From the NCBI RefSeq assembly GCF_010093535.1, contig NW_022985200.1, forward strand, positions 565,604 to 629,603: 64,000 nucleotides of DNA, given 5' to 3'. A model generated the notes under the pieces. That model searched no databases. It worked only from the letters and a program-made list of their open reading frames with translations, and was not told where the DNA came from. The position numbers were made by a program, and so were the translations under genes. Shown piece after piece: positions 46,380-57,058 of this stretch (positions are counted from its first letter, which is position 1; every line of letters begins with the position of its first letter). Source of the stretch: Lindgomyces ingoldianus. Lineage: Eukaryota > Ascomycota > Dothideomycetes > Pleosporales > Lindgomycetaceae.

Positions 46380-47379
46380 CGTCTCGTCCCCAAGCTCAGC
46401 AGAAGTTGCAGTGGAGGTCGAAACCACTCCGTTCGTAGAAGAACCCCCGCGTCATCGCTAATTAGCCTTTTCTCGTCTGTCATCGTGTTGGTTTGCGGCT
46501 CTGCTGCAGAAACCCGAATGCAAAGTCGCCAGTCCGTCGGCGACCAGACACCGGCAGGAACACCTCTCTCTTTCAGTAACTCTACCCTCACCTAAACGCC
46601 CCACTACTTTCCATTGCATGCTTATTAACCACATCAAAACACCCTCCCTGTCGTATGTTCATCAGCCCCGTCCGTATGCTGATGCTCTTTGATCACTCTG
46701 GTGCACTGTTCGTCAGCGCTAGTGAAGATCATATCGACAGATTTGTATGCTTGTCCGGCTGCGACTCCACTCTCCAGCTTACACACCACCTCCTACCTTC
46801 TATTAGGGATAGTGGTTGCGAAATCTGGTAATTTTAGGGTAGGACTGGGGATTTGGGGCGCTTTGGGGGTTAAGAAAAGGTGGAGAGTCGGTCGGGATTC
46901 CAAGCCTGCATGCCCCGGTGAGTTGGTAACGTTAAAGGCTACCGCATTGGGGTGTAAACTGCGATGGTGGGATAAGGTAAATTGCCGTGTGGTCCTCGAA
47001 ATATTATGGCTGTAAGTTTCTCTTTTAAAGCAGTTGTTTGTCTCTGCTTGGCTATTAGTCAAATACCCCTTAACTTCACCGCCCCGCGGCTTTTGTCATT
47101 AACTGGAAGTGTATAATGGGCCTTTTGAATCTCCTCGAACCCCAAATCACAGAATTCGCACGAACGTCTAAACTCTTATATTTGCAAAGCTTGAATATGG
47201 AAAATTAACACTAATAATAAAGGATGGGATCAAATACAAAACACTTACATTCGGCTCCAACACCAAAGACTCCGGCAGACTCTGACTCACATAAACACAG
47301 CAGCGAAGATTCCACGCCAGAACTCACAAGATTCCACCTCATCCTCTACCCAATCTCCCCTCACCAAAGCTTCCCCCTA
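46380..47379. other. Intergenic region between two pseudogenes
   Basis: No coding signal. It contains the former promoter of the MFS pseudogene. A plus-strand frame at 46689-47015 has no support. Confidence 0.4.
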
Positions 47380-48622
47380 CACCACAATAACCACCCTCAA
47401 CCCTTCCGTCCGGACTAGACTCTGCACAAACCTCGACGCTGGTTTCGCCGAATCATATATGCTCCAATAAACATCTGCTTCCGACCCAGATCTCCTCAAC
47501 CTCTTCCAAATCTACATCGCCAACTTCCAAATCCTAGGTTCCGGAAACCTGCTATTCACGCTCGCTCCCAAAATCTTCCGCTTGCTCCGCCCGTCAAAAG
47601 ACCCTGTTCATGCGTTAAGAAATGCGAGTTCCCACTACGATACTAGCAATGACTTGTCAGGGGTTTTTGTCGCCGGAAATGAACTACAGCTGTGCCGACT
47701 GGAGTAAAGGCACAGGGGAGAGCGAGAGTTTAGAGATAGCGTAGATGCGGAAAATACGGAATATAATCGCCCTCGCGGATATCTAAACCTCGCACCACAT
47801 CCTGGACATCGGCGGCGGCTGGGGCTCTTTCTCCATCACAGCCGCAAAAGTCACCGGGTGTCGGGTTACCGCGACTACGCTGTCTACCGAACAAAAAGTC
47901 TTGTTTGAAGAGCGGGTTAAAGCAGAAGGCCTAGAGGATAGGATCGAAGTCAAGTTATGTGATTACCGCAGCACGCCTCGACCCGCGGGCGGATACGATC
48001 GAATCATCAGCATTGAGATGTTAGACGTAGGCCGAAAACATCTCCGCCATTCACCATCTTTTGAGGTCGGGGGCGGAAGGGCAGTGGTGCAGGGGATTAC
48101 GATGGTGAATAAGTTCCACACTTTCCGCAACAAATCCGACAACTTCATCGACCGGTATATCTTCCCAGGGGGCTACCTCCCCTCTATCCCGTATCTCCTC
48201 TCCTGCATTGACGTCGGGTCTTCCAGTCATCTGGAAGTCGAATCCGTGAGTTCCATTGGTCCCCACTACATCAAGATCTTGCGGCTCTGAGGCGAGAAGT
48301 TTGATCAGAATTGGGAGAGGATAAAAGAGGCGATGGTGAGGGGGAAGGGGGGCAGGTGGGGTGAGTGGGAACTGGAGGATTTTAGGCGGCGGTGGAAGGT
48401 ATGTTGCAAAAATCAAATCCAGTCTCTCTAATGTCTCCTAACATACCTGTAAGGTGTCCTGGAACGGAGTGAGGAGACAGCCCGAATTTTTGATACGAAA
48501 ATCTGTTGCATGAGCGTAATTGACCAGAGCTGACATATTCCTCTATGTTAGTACTACTTCCTCTACTGTGAAGCCGGATTCCGAGCTGGAGTTCTAGGTG
48601 GCCATGTTTATCTCTGCTGTGC
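47380..48622 (+). pseudogene. Cyclopropane-fatty-acyl-phospholipid synthase-like pseudogene
   Basis: Parts of a Cfa/mycolic-acid-synthase-type methyltransferase can be read in sequence: GFAESYM near 47440; NASSHYDTSNDL; FLSPEMNYSCADWS in another frame; the SAM-binding ILDIGGGWGSFSI; RIISIEML; GGRAVVQGIT…NFIDRYIFPGGYLPSIPYLLSCIDVG; SSIGPHYIKILRL; and a terminal YYFLYCEAGFRAGVLG. Stops interrupt it at 47468-47470 (TAA), 47742-47744 (TAG), 47784-47786 (TAA) and 48288-48290 (TGA), and there are frame changes near 47660 and 48030. Several stops are one C-to-T or G-to-A step from the expected Gln or Trp codon. The true start is not visible, so the left limit is approximate. It ends 60 bp before an inserted hAT-type element. 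Confidence 0.75.
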
Positions 48623-48682
48623 GTAGGTCGATGCCGGAGCTACTACCTAAGGTTCCCTTATAGCGTGTTGGAGGGAGAGGGA

Positions 48683-48690
48683 GGTGGATT
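48683..48690. repeat. Left copy of 8-bp target-site duplication
   Basis: GGTGGATT directly precedes the element and is repeated exactly at 49638-49645 on the other side. Eight-base duplications are typical of hAT transposons. Confidence 0.85.
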
Positions 48691-49637
48691 CAGCGTGGCC
48701 AACAGTACGTAGTACGTTACGTTTGAGCTTTTTTCTGCCAGTAACTTCTCAATTTAGTAGTACTTTTGTACGTAAGCAGTGAATTAATTAGCAAGTACGT
48801 AATGTAACAGTAACTTCTTAAAATCCTTATACTTTTGTACTTTTTATAAGAAGTTTTGTTAGTCTAGGTTAAAATTATTCTAGGAGAAGCTTTTTAGCCT
48901 AGATAAAGTCCTCTAGAGTAGTTAATTTACTCTCTACAGCCTTGTAACGTAACTAGTTCTTTTAGAGCTGCTGTAGAGCCTTAATTATATAACCTGCTAA
49001 GCAGTTTTTATTAATTATAACTGTCCTTCTGCTTTTAGAGAAGGCTCTCTTATAGTTGCAGCTTGTTAAGAGTATATAGGGGAAATTAAGAGTAATTTTA
49101 AAAAGTGTAGGGTAGAAGTAACAACTAACTTTAAGCTACTAAGTAAGAGGTAATTAGAATAGCAAGAATTCCTTCTTAGCTATAAAAAGGTCTTTAATGT
49201 AGCTGTTATAGTATTATAAAAGCTCTATTATTTTCTGCTGTTTTTTATATAACCTTAAGCTTGTAAGAAGGCTTATGTTAATAGAATACTTGCTACTAGA
49301 AAGCTTGCGCTAGTAAGGTTGTAGATCCTCCTTTTTATTGCCCTTTATTTCTAGCTTGTTAGGACAACTCTGATAAGCAGCTACTGTGCTACAAAACGCA
49401 GTCTAATTATTACTCTAAAACGCGACTTTAAACAAAGCTCCTAACGTGATAGCTAATAGGGTCTAAAAACAGGAGGGAAATCTCCTAAAATATAACCTCT
49501 CTGACCTGTACTACAGGACGTACTTGGCAATTCAGTGTACAAAAGTTACGTCTCACATTTTGACTACGTTTGTACGCCTCACGTGATTACTACGTTCACG
49601 TAGTTACGTTACGTACTACGGACTGTTGGCCACGCTG
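48691..49637. mobile_element. Non-autonomous hAT-type transposon (MITE-like), 947 bp
   Basis: The element is bounded by 32-bp terminal inverted repeats that begin CAGCGTGGCCAACAGT and match at 30 of 32 positions (left 48691-48722, right 49606-49637). The flanks carry an exact 8-bp direct repeat. Subterminal motifs are also inverted copies: ACTTTTGTAC at 48762-48771 and its complement at 49537-49546, each followed inward by TGAATT-like and CAAGTACGT-like words. The interior is AT-rich and has no transposase frame, so the copy depends on an autonomous partner elsewhere or is dead. The CAGNG start and 8-bp duplication point to the hAT superfamily. The AT-richness may be from RIP or may be native. 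It lies in a decayed region next to two pseudogenes. Confidence 0.88.
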
Positions 49638-49645
49638 GGTGGATT
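49638..49645. repeat. Right copy of 8-bp target-site duplication
   Basis: An exact copy of GGTGGATT that directly follows the right terminal inverted repeat; the partner is at 48683-48690. Confidence 0.85.
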
Positions 49646-49766
49646 ATGGATGATGGATTGTCCTGGGCCGAAGGATAAGCGGGAAGCTGTATGTTAAGAG
49701 CGTGACAACGCGATCAATATGAAAAAGGTATCAATTGACATGACAGATGTAATATCGCGCTCTTAT

Positions 49767-49782
49767 AGAGAGAGAGAGAGAG

Positions 49783-49832
<50 letters not shown>
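49767..49832. repeat. (AG)n-(TG)n compound microsatellite
   Basis: Ten AG units are followed directly by about 23 TG units. It is a perfect dinucleotide repeat. Confidence 0.98.
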
Positions 49833-49833
<1 letters not shown>

Positions 49834-50238
49834 AGAAGCGTTGGTGTTGCCCAGAGAACGATGGATGAACAATTCCCAATCTCGACCACAAGATGTTAGT
49901 CAGGGATGGCGGAAATATCTCACTGTACGTCAGCAGCTCTGCAGATATAACCACGGGCATTTCGTCGCATTTTGAGTCTGTCGTACATCCGTCGTATATA
50001 CCATCGTGGCAAAACCTCTTCCCTAAGCCCTGGGTAGCTCTAAACCCTCGGAAACTAAGGTCGCATTCGCATATTATCCGGACTCATTGAATCTGCGATT
50101 GGAAATCTGAACACTGATAAATTTCTCATGCCCTGCTCTACGGCTCTTGTCATACACTCACTCACCAACTCTAAACAACAAGTAGTATCCCCAATCCTCA
50201 TCTCATCTCATCGCAAAAGAATTACTCTACACCCGCAG

Positions 50239-50256
50239 CCCCCCCCCCCCCCCCCC
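50239..50256. repeat. 18-nt poly-C tract
   Basis: An uninterrupted run of C in a CT-rich context downstream of SPA2. Confidence 0.95.
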
Positions 50257-50795
50257 TTCATTTCAACCTTGTTCCTCAATCCAAACCCTCATCTCTTCTC
50301 ATCTTTTCCTCATCTAGTCCAATCCCCTGATCCTAACACGATGATATATAACCAAGAAATGAATACTAGCTATTCCCAAACAAGGGAAAAGAAGAAGAAA
50401 ACTCTCTCACCGTCTCCATCCCCTCCTCCCTCGCTCAGACAAACAATCAAACATACAGACACTAATAATAATTCAGCGGTACATAGAGTACATGAATGGT
50501 ATGGTTTGGTATCGTTCGTTCATTCCGGCGTCAAGTTAAAACACAGGTGTTCAATAAGAAGTGGCGAATCGAAACGAAGGAAAATGTATCCAAGTATCCA
50601 AGTAATGATTGGAATGGATGGAAACCCCAACACCTTGTCAGATCCAGGACAGCTGGTGGGGACAAAAGTAAAAGGTTAATGCGCTGTGTGACAATAAGTC
50701 CGAAAGTTGCGCTGCGTTATGTTGCGAATCGAAAATGGACGTGTTTCCAAAGGGGGTCCCTCCGCCACCAGCTGAGGCGTAATGATCCGTGAAGC

Positions 50796-53700
50796 TTAAA
50801 AATCATTCTTAACCGTTTGGTCGACAGTCAATTCGCCAGTTTCAATACGTTCGACCCTCAAGACGAGTTCCTATCGCTTGTTAGTTTACCGATCTTTTCT
50901 CATAATCTCTTTGATATCTAGCTAGGGAGAACCATACCTTCATAGCCCTCGCGGTCTTAAACGCAAGCGGAGGAATCCTCTCCCTCCCACCCCCTCTAAC
51001 GTCCACCTCCAACAAACTCTGACGACAATCGTCAAGCACTTCAACAACAGGCACAGCGTGTTTCTTCAGCGCAGGGTTCGAGAGATCCTTAACAGCATCA
51101 TAAGTTCTCGTCGCCGTATCCTGAACTGCGCGCGAGATATCCTGGATATAATCCGAGACTTGCTGTTCATCTGATGGCGACGAGACAGGAGACGATCGAA
51201 TCATGTGAACTAATGGCTGGATGCTCTGGACGAGGAGCGCGGTCTGGTCATCGAGGTAGTTCTACGGATCGGTTTGTTAGCAATTACTCTAACTTGATAG
51301 GTGTAATAGAGTTAAAGGAAATTGTACCTTAAACTCGGTCATCCCGGTGTCCTTCTCAAACCCCATACCGTTTACTCCAGCGCTTTGTCGACTGTATCCG
51401 CCGTATGGTGAGCCGATGCTGCTGTATCCGGCCGAGTCACTGCTACCTCCTCGGCTGCGATGGCGCATGTGGCCGAGTCCAAGACCAACGCCGTTTCCGT
51501 TCACGCTGTTTGGTGTATATGGACTATAGGCTGTGTAAGGATTCGGCTTCAGGGGCATCGGCCTATCATCCTCCTCGTCACGCTCGAGCTCATCTTCGGG
51601 CGTGGGCCGGACCTTGACATATTTAACCAATTCAACAACTGCAGTGGAGAGGTGACTAGCAGCTGCATCGAGAAGGCTCACAGGGCTGAGACCAGCAGAG
51701 GACGCATGGTTCTTGCTCGCGGTGATGAGATTGTTCGCGGTAGCGCTGACACGGGACTTGAGCTTGGCTTGCTGTTTGTCTGGGCTCACGGAGCCTTCAC
51801 CGTTGACGCTGCTGCTCGGCGACTGCAATTGCGAAAGTGGTGTGTGGTCAATGTCACCAGTAATTGCCCGTACACATTTCACGACATGCTTCATGCTCTC
51901 CAGGACTTGTTCTGGATCCGACCTCCGCGCCACCTGGAGCAGTTCGTCGATGCTTAGCTGGAATTTCGTGACATGCACATCCTTTACTAATCCGTCTGGC
52001 ATGGTGAAGCTCGCGTCTCGGGTATAGTTGGTGATGTCTGGGGAAGCTAGCGAAGCGAGTCCGATGGAGGATGCCTTCAGATTCCGAAGCTGAGTCTTGG
52101 TGCGGGCATAGCGGGATTTCCAGTCTTTGAGCTCTGCTTCGAGGGTTGACACTTGATTTGCAAGTCGTTCTTCCTTTTCCATCGCAGCATCGCTACGAGA
52201 GGAGAGTGACCTCATCTCCTGTAGAAACAAGGAGGCATCTCTCCGGACCTCTTCGGTTATTTGTTGCTGCCCAATCAACTCCTTCTCTAACTCTTCGCAC
52301 CGCTCTTTCCACGCGCCTCCATCACTAGCGTTGTTCTGCACCTGGCGAGGTTTTGATTCAAGGTCCGCTAACCGAAACCGGAGGTCTCGTTCGGTGTCTG
52401 AATTTTCCACTCGCATCTTCTCGATTTCAGAGCGAAGCGAGGAGTTGAGGTTCTCGGCCTTTTCGACTTTTTGCTCGAGGGAGTAGCGAAGGTCATCCCA
52501 CTCAGCGCGCTCAGATGCAGTGTTCTACAGGTTGTGAGCACGACAACTTAATGCATGTCGGGGGCCGCAGAAAAAAAGAAAAAAAAAACCTACATTGTCT
52601 CTGTTCTTGTCCGCGTCCTTTAATCTCAAGATTTCTCCGTCTCTAGCTTGTAGCGTCCCCTCGAGCAGGCTTATTTTGTCTTGCAATTGTGATACCTGGT
52701 TCTCAAGGTCGCTCACAAGTTTCCCTTGCTGCCAACTGGTTAGTAGAGCTTCAGATGTGGCATTTTGGGAGTCTCACAGCTTCGCTCATGCTCTTCAAAC
52801 TTTTACTCGTCTGTCGCCGGCTCTGCCTTGGCGCAGCACCCTCCAAATTAAAGGCGTCCTGATCGTCATCGTCGTCGTTCCCGCTGTCATCATCTTCCAC
52901 CATTGTTCCCTTGTTCGGCACGATGGTGTTTTGCTGGAAAGTCTTTGGAAGCGGTCTCCCAAATTCATTGCTGTTCTGCGGGCCAGGTCCAGGCGCAAAT
53001 CCGGGGCCCGGGAGTCCTGGGGGTCCTGGGGGTCCAGGCGGGGCATTGCGGAATCCTGGTGGTCCTGGCGGTGGACGACCTCGCATGCCTCCGCTCATGC
53101 TGTTCGGGGTGCCCACTCGACTTGGCGGTCCTCTGCTTGTGCTTGTCCGGCTCGCAATACTCGCAGCAGGACTTCCTATTCGCTCAATATCACCGCCGGT
53201 GAATCGTGGAAACCGCCTTTCCAGTTCGTAGTAGACGTCTGTAGCGAGTTGGCGGAACCTTTCGAGGGGCAGTGTGGACAGCTTTTGTCTGGCCTGATTT
53301 CGTTTTGGGTGGAAATTCGGTTTTGGGAGCAAGAATTTGGGCGTGTCGTTTCCCGGAGCGCCGGGCCCTCCCCGCTTGCGGTCCTGCTCCCGCCGCAGTG
53401 ACTCGTCGTACACATCGGTGCTGAGTTCCTGGAATTGCACAGCGGATAGCCGCGTGAGTTTGTCCTTGGCCCTGCTTGGTCTTGGATTTCCTTTTTCGTC
53501 GTTGAGATAGGGACCCAGATAGGCCTTCAGGACGCGGTAGTGTTCTCCCAGCGTCTCTTCCAACATCAACATCTTCCGGTTGTTGAAGCCGACATCTGTC
53601 ACGCTCGAGGCGTAGAGGCCGGTACCGTCGCTGGAGCGGCCGACGGAGCTGGGCGGTGAGGGGTTGCCATTGCTTGCTGCAGACCGGCCCATTCCATTGG

Positions 53701-53902
53701 GCATCCCCCCATCGGTGGTGCTGGTGCTGGTGTGAACAGAGGTGGGGGGCGTGATGCCGCGATTGTTGGGCGGGACGGTCGGGGAGTAGGGGCTGTCGTT
53801 GCCGTTGATGTTCTGGTAGCGGGTGATGGGTGACCAGTCGTTGCTGTCAGTCGAGACGGGCGAGAGGGTCCCATTCCTTGTATTCAAGCCGCCATTCATC
53901 AT
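50796..53902 (-). CDS. spa2: Cell polarity scaffold Spa2
   Basis: Five phase-0 exons (53902-52778, 52728-52594, 52524-51328, 51261-50938, 50870-50796) give 951 residues. Two Spa2 homology (SHD/GIT) repeats, DKLTRLSAVQFQELSTDVYDE and QKLSTLPLERFRQLATDVYYE, lie in the first 250 residues. A Pro/Gly-rich stretch, an acidic run and a long coiled coil (about 375-600) follow, then a conserved C-terminal helical domain ending TVDQTVKNDF. Spa2 is a polarisome component at hyphal tips that binds formin-pathway and MAPK kinases and guides actin. Introns are 49-69 nt. The last exon of 25 codons is short but matches the family's typical end. A plus-strand open frame at 52595-53401 is a shadow of this gene. 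Confidence 0.92.
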
Positions 53903-54176
53903 CCTGTTTCACGGCGTCGGGGGGCAGTCAAGGTGGGAGCTAGTAGCGAAGGTGTGTCGGGCGGGCGCTGAAGGGGGCTCTGAGAGGCGGACCATGCGAG
54001 TGTCGCGGCTTAGTGTAGGCAGTTGCAAACGTGAAACGGGGCGTGTTCGTGGAGACGGTGAGCAGCCCTCGGCTCTAAGCCGAAACGCAGACAAAGGACG
54101 GGACGATGCAACAAAGATGCGGATTAGGGAGCGTGGGCCAGGCACAGCAGCGGCGGCGTCTAGTGAAAGCGCCGGC

Positions 54177-54225
<49 letters not shown>

Positions 54226-55225
54226 CAACAGCAGGAGCAGAGGAGGAGCAGGAGCAGCAGAGACAGCGACAGGGGCAGAAAGGAGCGGTAGAGGCGAAGG
54301 GCGAGGCAGCGCAGCTTGCAAGGCTCAAAGGAAGGTCGTTGGAGTTGGCCTGGGGCCTTGAGATTGAAAAAAAGGTCGGTGATGGGGCCCCTTTCGACCA
54401 GCCTTGGCCGACAGAGCGCTGGGCTGCTGGTTGGAGTCGGGAGCGCTAGGGCCAGGCTCAACGAATGGCAGTGCTCGAGAGACGGCGCAACCCTGGGCCT
54501 GCTCGCCGACGATGTACCCACGCACACGGCCTAGAGCTGCGTGATCCCTCCAGGAGCAACGGAAAACAAAAGTGTTGCAAAATGAGTCGGTCTGACGTTG
54601 TCTTGGAGTGACCGCAGAGCAAGACAACTTGCCGACACTCTCGACCATGGTGCGCCGGCAGTGGGCGGCACTGTTGGAAATTGCAAGCAACCCGTTCCGC
54701 CATCCCCCTGTCCTCGCAACATTATTTCACGGTCCATCGCGATTCGCACTACGGCTGCACACGCGATCAGCCCGCGCCCCTCGCTGCTCGTGGAAATTCT
54801 CATTCATGCCTTAAGGCTGCAATCTCGTGACGCTATCATACACTCTACTGTCCATGGTCCCCAAGTTCACACCGCAATATTGCTTCTCAGCTCTCTACCA
54901 CAGTGGCCTATCCTTCGTGCGCCCCTTCCGCCCCCAGCCCAAAACCCAACCCACAAGGCTAAACCACCCTCCTCCCGGCGCTAAGCAGCATCTCAACCTC
55001 CGATAGCTCCTGTATGCAAGATCCAATGCCCAAATTCTCCGCAAAACCAAAGTGAAGGCGCAAGACGCACGCATCCTTCAGCGTATCTGCGCGTCGGAGA
55101 AGCACGTCGTAAGACGCCAATATCTCTCCGCCCCCCCCTCAATCATCAATCCCCCCTCCATCCCCCTCCATTCCCCCCTCCCCCTCCCCCCACCCCCACC
55201 CCAAACCCCAACCCCAACCCCTCCC
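53903..55225. other. SPA2 promoter/leader and 3' flank of YNG2
   Basis: About 1.3 kb upstream of SPA2 with no supported gene. It includes a (CAG)14 microsatellite followed by degenerate CAG/GAG repeats to about 54290, and C-rich sequence (55130-55220) just after the YNG2 stop. Translations across the triplet repeat give poly-Gln, poly-Ala or poly-Ser in different frames, so no frame is convincing. Confidence 0.5.
54181..54222. repeat. (CAG)14 trinucleotide repeat
   Basis: Fourteen perfect CAG units, then an imperfect CAG/GAG/ACA extension. It is ~280 bp upstream of the SPA2 start codon. Confidence 0.97.
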
Positions 55226-56567
55226 TCACCGCGCCCTCTTGATCTTGTTTGCAGGCTGCTTCCTGCATTCTGGACACAGCCAGTCGCCCACCGGTTCCTC
55301 CTTGATACCCACGCATTCCCAATGGAACCACTGGAACTGGCAGTTGTCGTTGTCGCAGGCCACCATGTCGCCGAAGCTGACGCGCTGGCAGAAGCAGTAT
55401 TTGGTGTCGTCGGACTCGTCTTCCTCTTGGTCTCCGCCGCCGGCGCCCGACATCTCCTCGTCCTCTGTCCCTGCTTCGCTCTGTAAACTCTCGTCGTCTG
55501 CCGTCGTGGAAGGGGAGGCCCTAGAGCCACCCTTCCTATGGCGTTTGGGGTTCTTCATACCAGACTTGGCAGCTATCGCCTGCTTCCGGAGCGGCTGCTG
55601 CGGCTTGGCCTTCTTCACCGTCAGAGCATTTTTCTGCGGCTTCGGCCCAACACTCCCCGCACGTGATCCTGGCGTCGAGGGCTTCGGCGTCCCGGGCCCC
55701 ATTGATGAGGACCGGGCAAGCTGTGAGGAAGGCTGTGGAAGTGAGCCCAAACTAGCATTGAGGCGGCGCCGTTTGCTGTCGCTGCCCGCTGACATCTCGC
55801 GCTCTTGTCGCGCTGTGGCCTGTATTGCGCTCTGCGCGTTAGTGAGTCTCTGCTGGTTGAGGAGGGCTTGAGTCTGCATCGTCTGTAATGACGAAGGGTT
55901 CATCCTAGCACTTGCATTGATCGCACTGTTAAGTCTGGCAACAACCGTAGCTTGATGGAGGTTGGCAGAACCGCCACTAGTGTTTCCAGATAGTGGATGA
56001 AGTGGCGTATTAGCGCCTGTGTTGGTGACCGACGCTGGTGCCACCAGGTTGCCCTCGGACTCACGAAGCAATGATGGCATGCGGGGGTCTGTTGGGATGG
56101 ACCCATCATTTTGCAGGTCGCGCAGTTTTATATCTAGTCGTTTAACGTGCCTGTCCATCTTTGACGCATGTCAGCCAAGATGTCAATACTGGCCATGAAG
56201 TAGACGGTACCAATGAGCAGGCCTTTTCCACTAGCGCGATTTTCTCTTCCTGTAAAACCTGGGCTTTGTCGAAGTTTTGCTGAATGATCTTTGCATACGG
56301 CTCTTCTTTTGGATTCTGAACGAGACTACCGTTAAGCTTGATGAACTTCTGAAGACTGCTATCACGCGCGTTGATGATGCTGCGACACTCGTTGATCTGC
56401 TGGTCTTTGGCCTGCACCTCTTCGTAGAGATGTGTTATCTCTGCCGGTAGATTTGCGACTATCAAAATTAGTACCGCTTTTTGCGAGGGCCAGATTAGAA
56501 GAGATCTCATCTAACCATCATGAATGAACTGTTCGAGAATGGTGGCGGGATCCTCTGCGATGGCCAT
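55226..56567 (-). CDS. yng2: ING-family PHD protein, NuA4 subunit Yng2
   Basis: Exons 56567-56516, 56458-56211 and 56158-55226 (introns 57 and 52 nt) code for 410 residues. The N-terminus ([28 protein letters not shown]) is the ING dimerisation helix bundle. The middle is Ser/Pro/Lys-rich and disordered. The C-terminal PHD finger (about 351-398) shows [24 protein letters not shown] and WLCPEC, i.e. the Cys4-His-Cys3 pattern, plus the aromatic residues that read histone H3K4 methylation. The residue pattern suggests Yng2 of the NuA4 acetyltransferase; Pho23 or Yng1 of other complexes are the alternatives. The second exon ends at TTG before GTACCG, joining Leu to MDRHVKRLD, a conserved helix. 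The gene is divergent from the histone deacetylase at 57059. Confidence 0.88.
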
Positions 56568-56631
56568 AGTGATCTCTGACTTTGACACGGTCTGTTGCAC
56601 CTAGTGGAGTAGCGTGCGGGGGAGGGGGGAA

Positions 56632-56685
<54 letters not shown>

Positions 56686-57058
56686 AAGGGCGTCAAATAT
56701 ATCTGCTTGCTCGAAAATGCTCGAAGATGATGACTTTTCGATGGAATATGATGGTGTTGTGATGAAAGTCGGCCTGGGAAGTGAGATTTCGGCGGCCGCA
56801 GTGAAAGACTGGAGCACACCGCAAAACCAAGTCCAGTGACGACACAACAAACCGTGGATTCTCTTTTCAATCGTTCCACTCTTATCCTTTAACTTCCTTA
56901 CTTTGATCCCACTTTGGTCCAATATTCTCGATTTTGTTCACGCGGTGGTAGTTTGATGTTCAAGTTGAGGAGAAAGCCAAGACTAACAAAGACAGAACCG
57001 ATCGCCGCCGCCAACGCCACCTTCCAAAAGAGCCGCCTCACGTGCAGAATTCGGTAAC
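56568..57058. promoter_or_regulatory. Shared divergent promoter of YNG2 and the class I HDAC gene
   Basis: Only 491 bp lie between the two start codons. The YNG2-proximal side holds a 53-nt poly-G tract. The rest shows no clear coding frame. A minus-strand frame at 56518-56922 that yields poly-Pro is just the translation of the G/C run. Confidence 0.55.
56632..56684. repeat. 53-nt poly-G homopolymer
   Basis: An uninterrupted run of 53 G on the plus strand, ending 117 bp upstream of nothing coding but starting 65 bp before the YNG2 ATG (on the minus strand it reads as C). It is preceded by shorter G runs (56608-56630). Such a long G run is rare in fungal DNA and could also be an assembly or sequencing problem. 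Confidence 0.95.

Larger units (their letters stand above)
49646..50795. other. Intergenic region downstream of SPA2
   Basis: It carries simple repeats (GA/TG at 49767-49832 and a C run at 50239-50256) and no supported gene. Plus-strand frames here are low-complexity. The part next to 50796 is the 3' flank of SPA2. Confidence 0.5.

Noticed and set aside
52595..53401. 268-codon plus-strand open frame
   Set aside because: It lies antisense to SPA2 exons whose protein is clearly conserved; the plus-strand translation has no domain.
56518..56922. Minus-strand frame coding for a long poly-Pro protein
   Set aside because: It is the translation of the 53-nt G/C run and overlaps the YNG2 leader; the real YNG2 frame starts at 56567.
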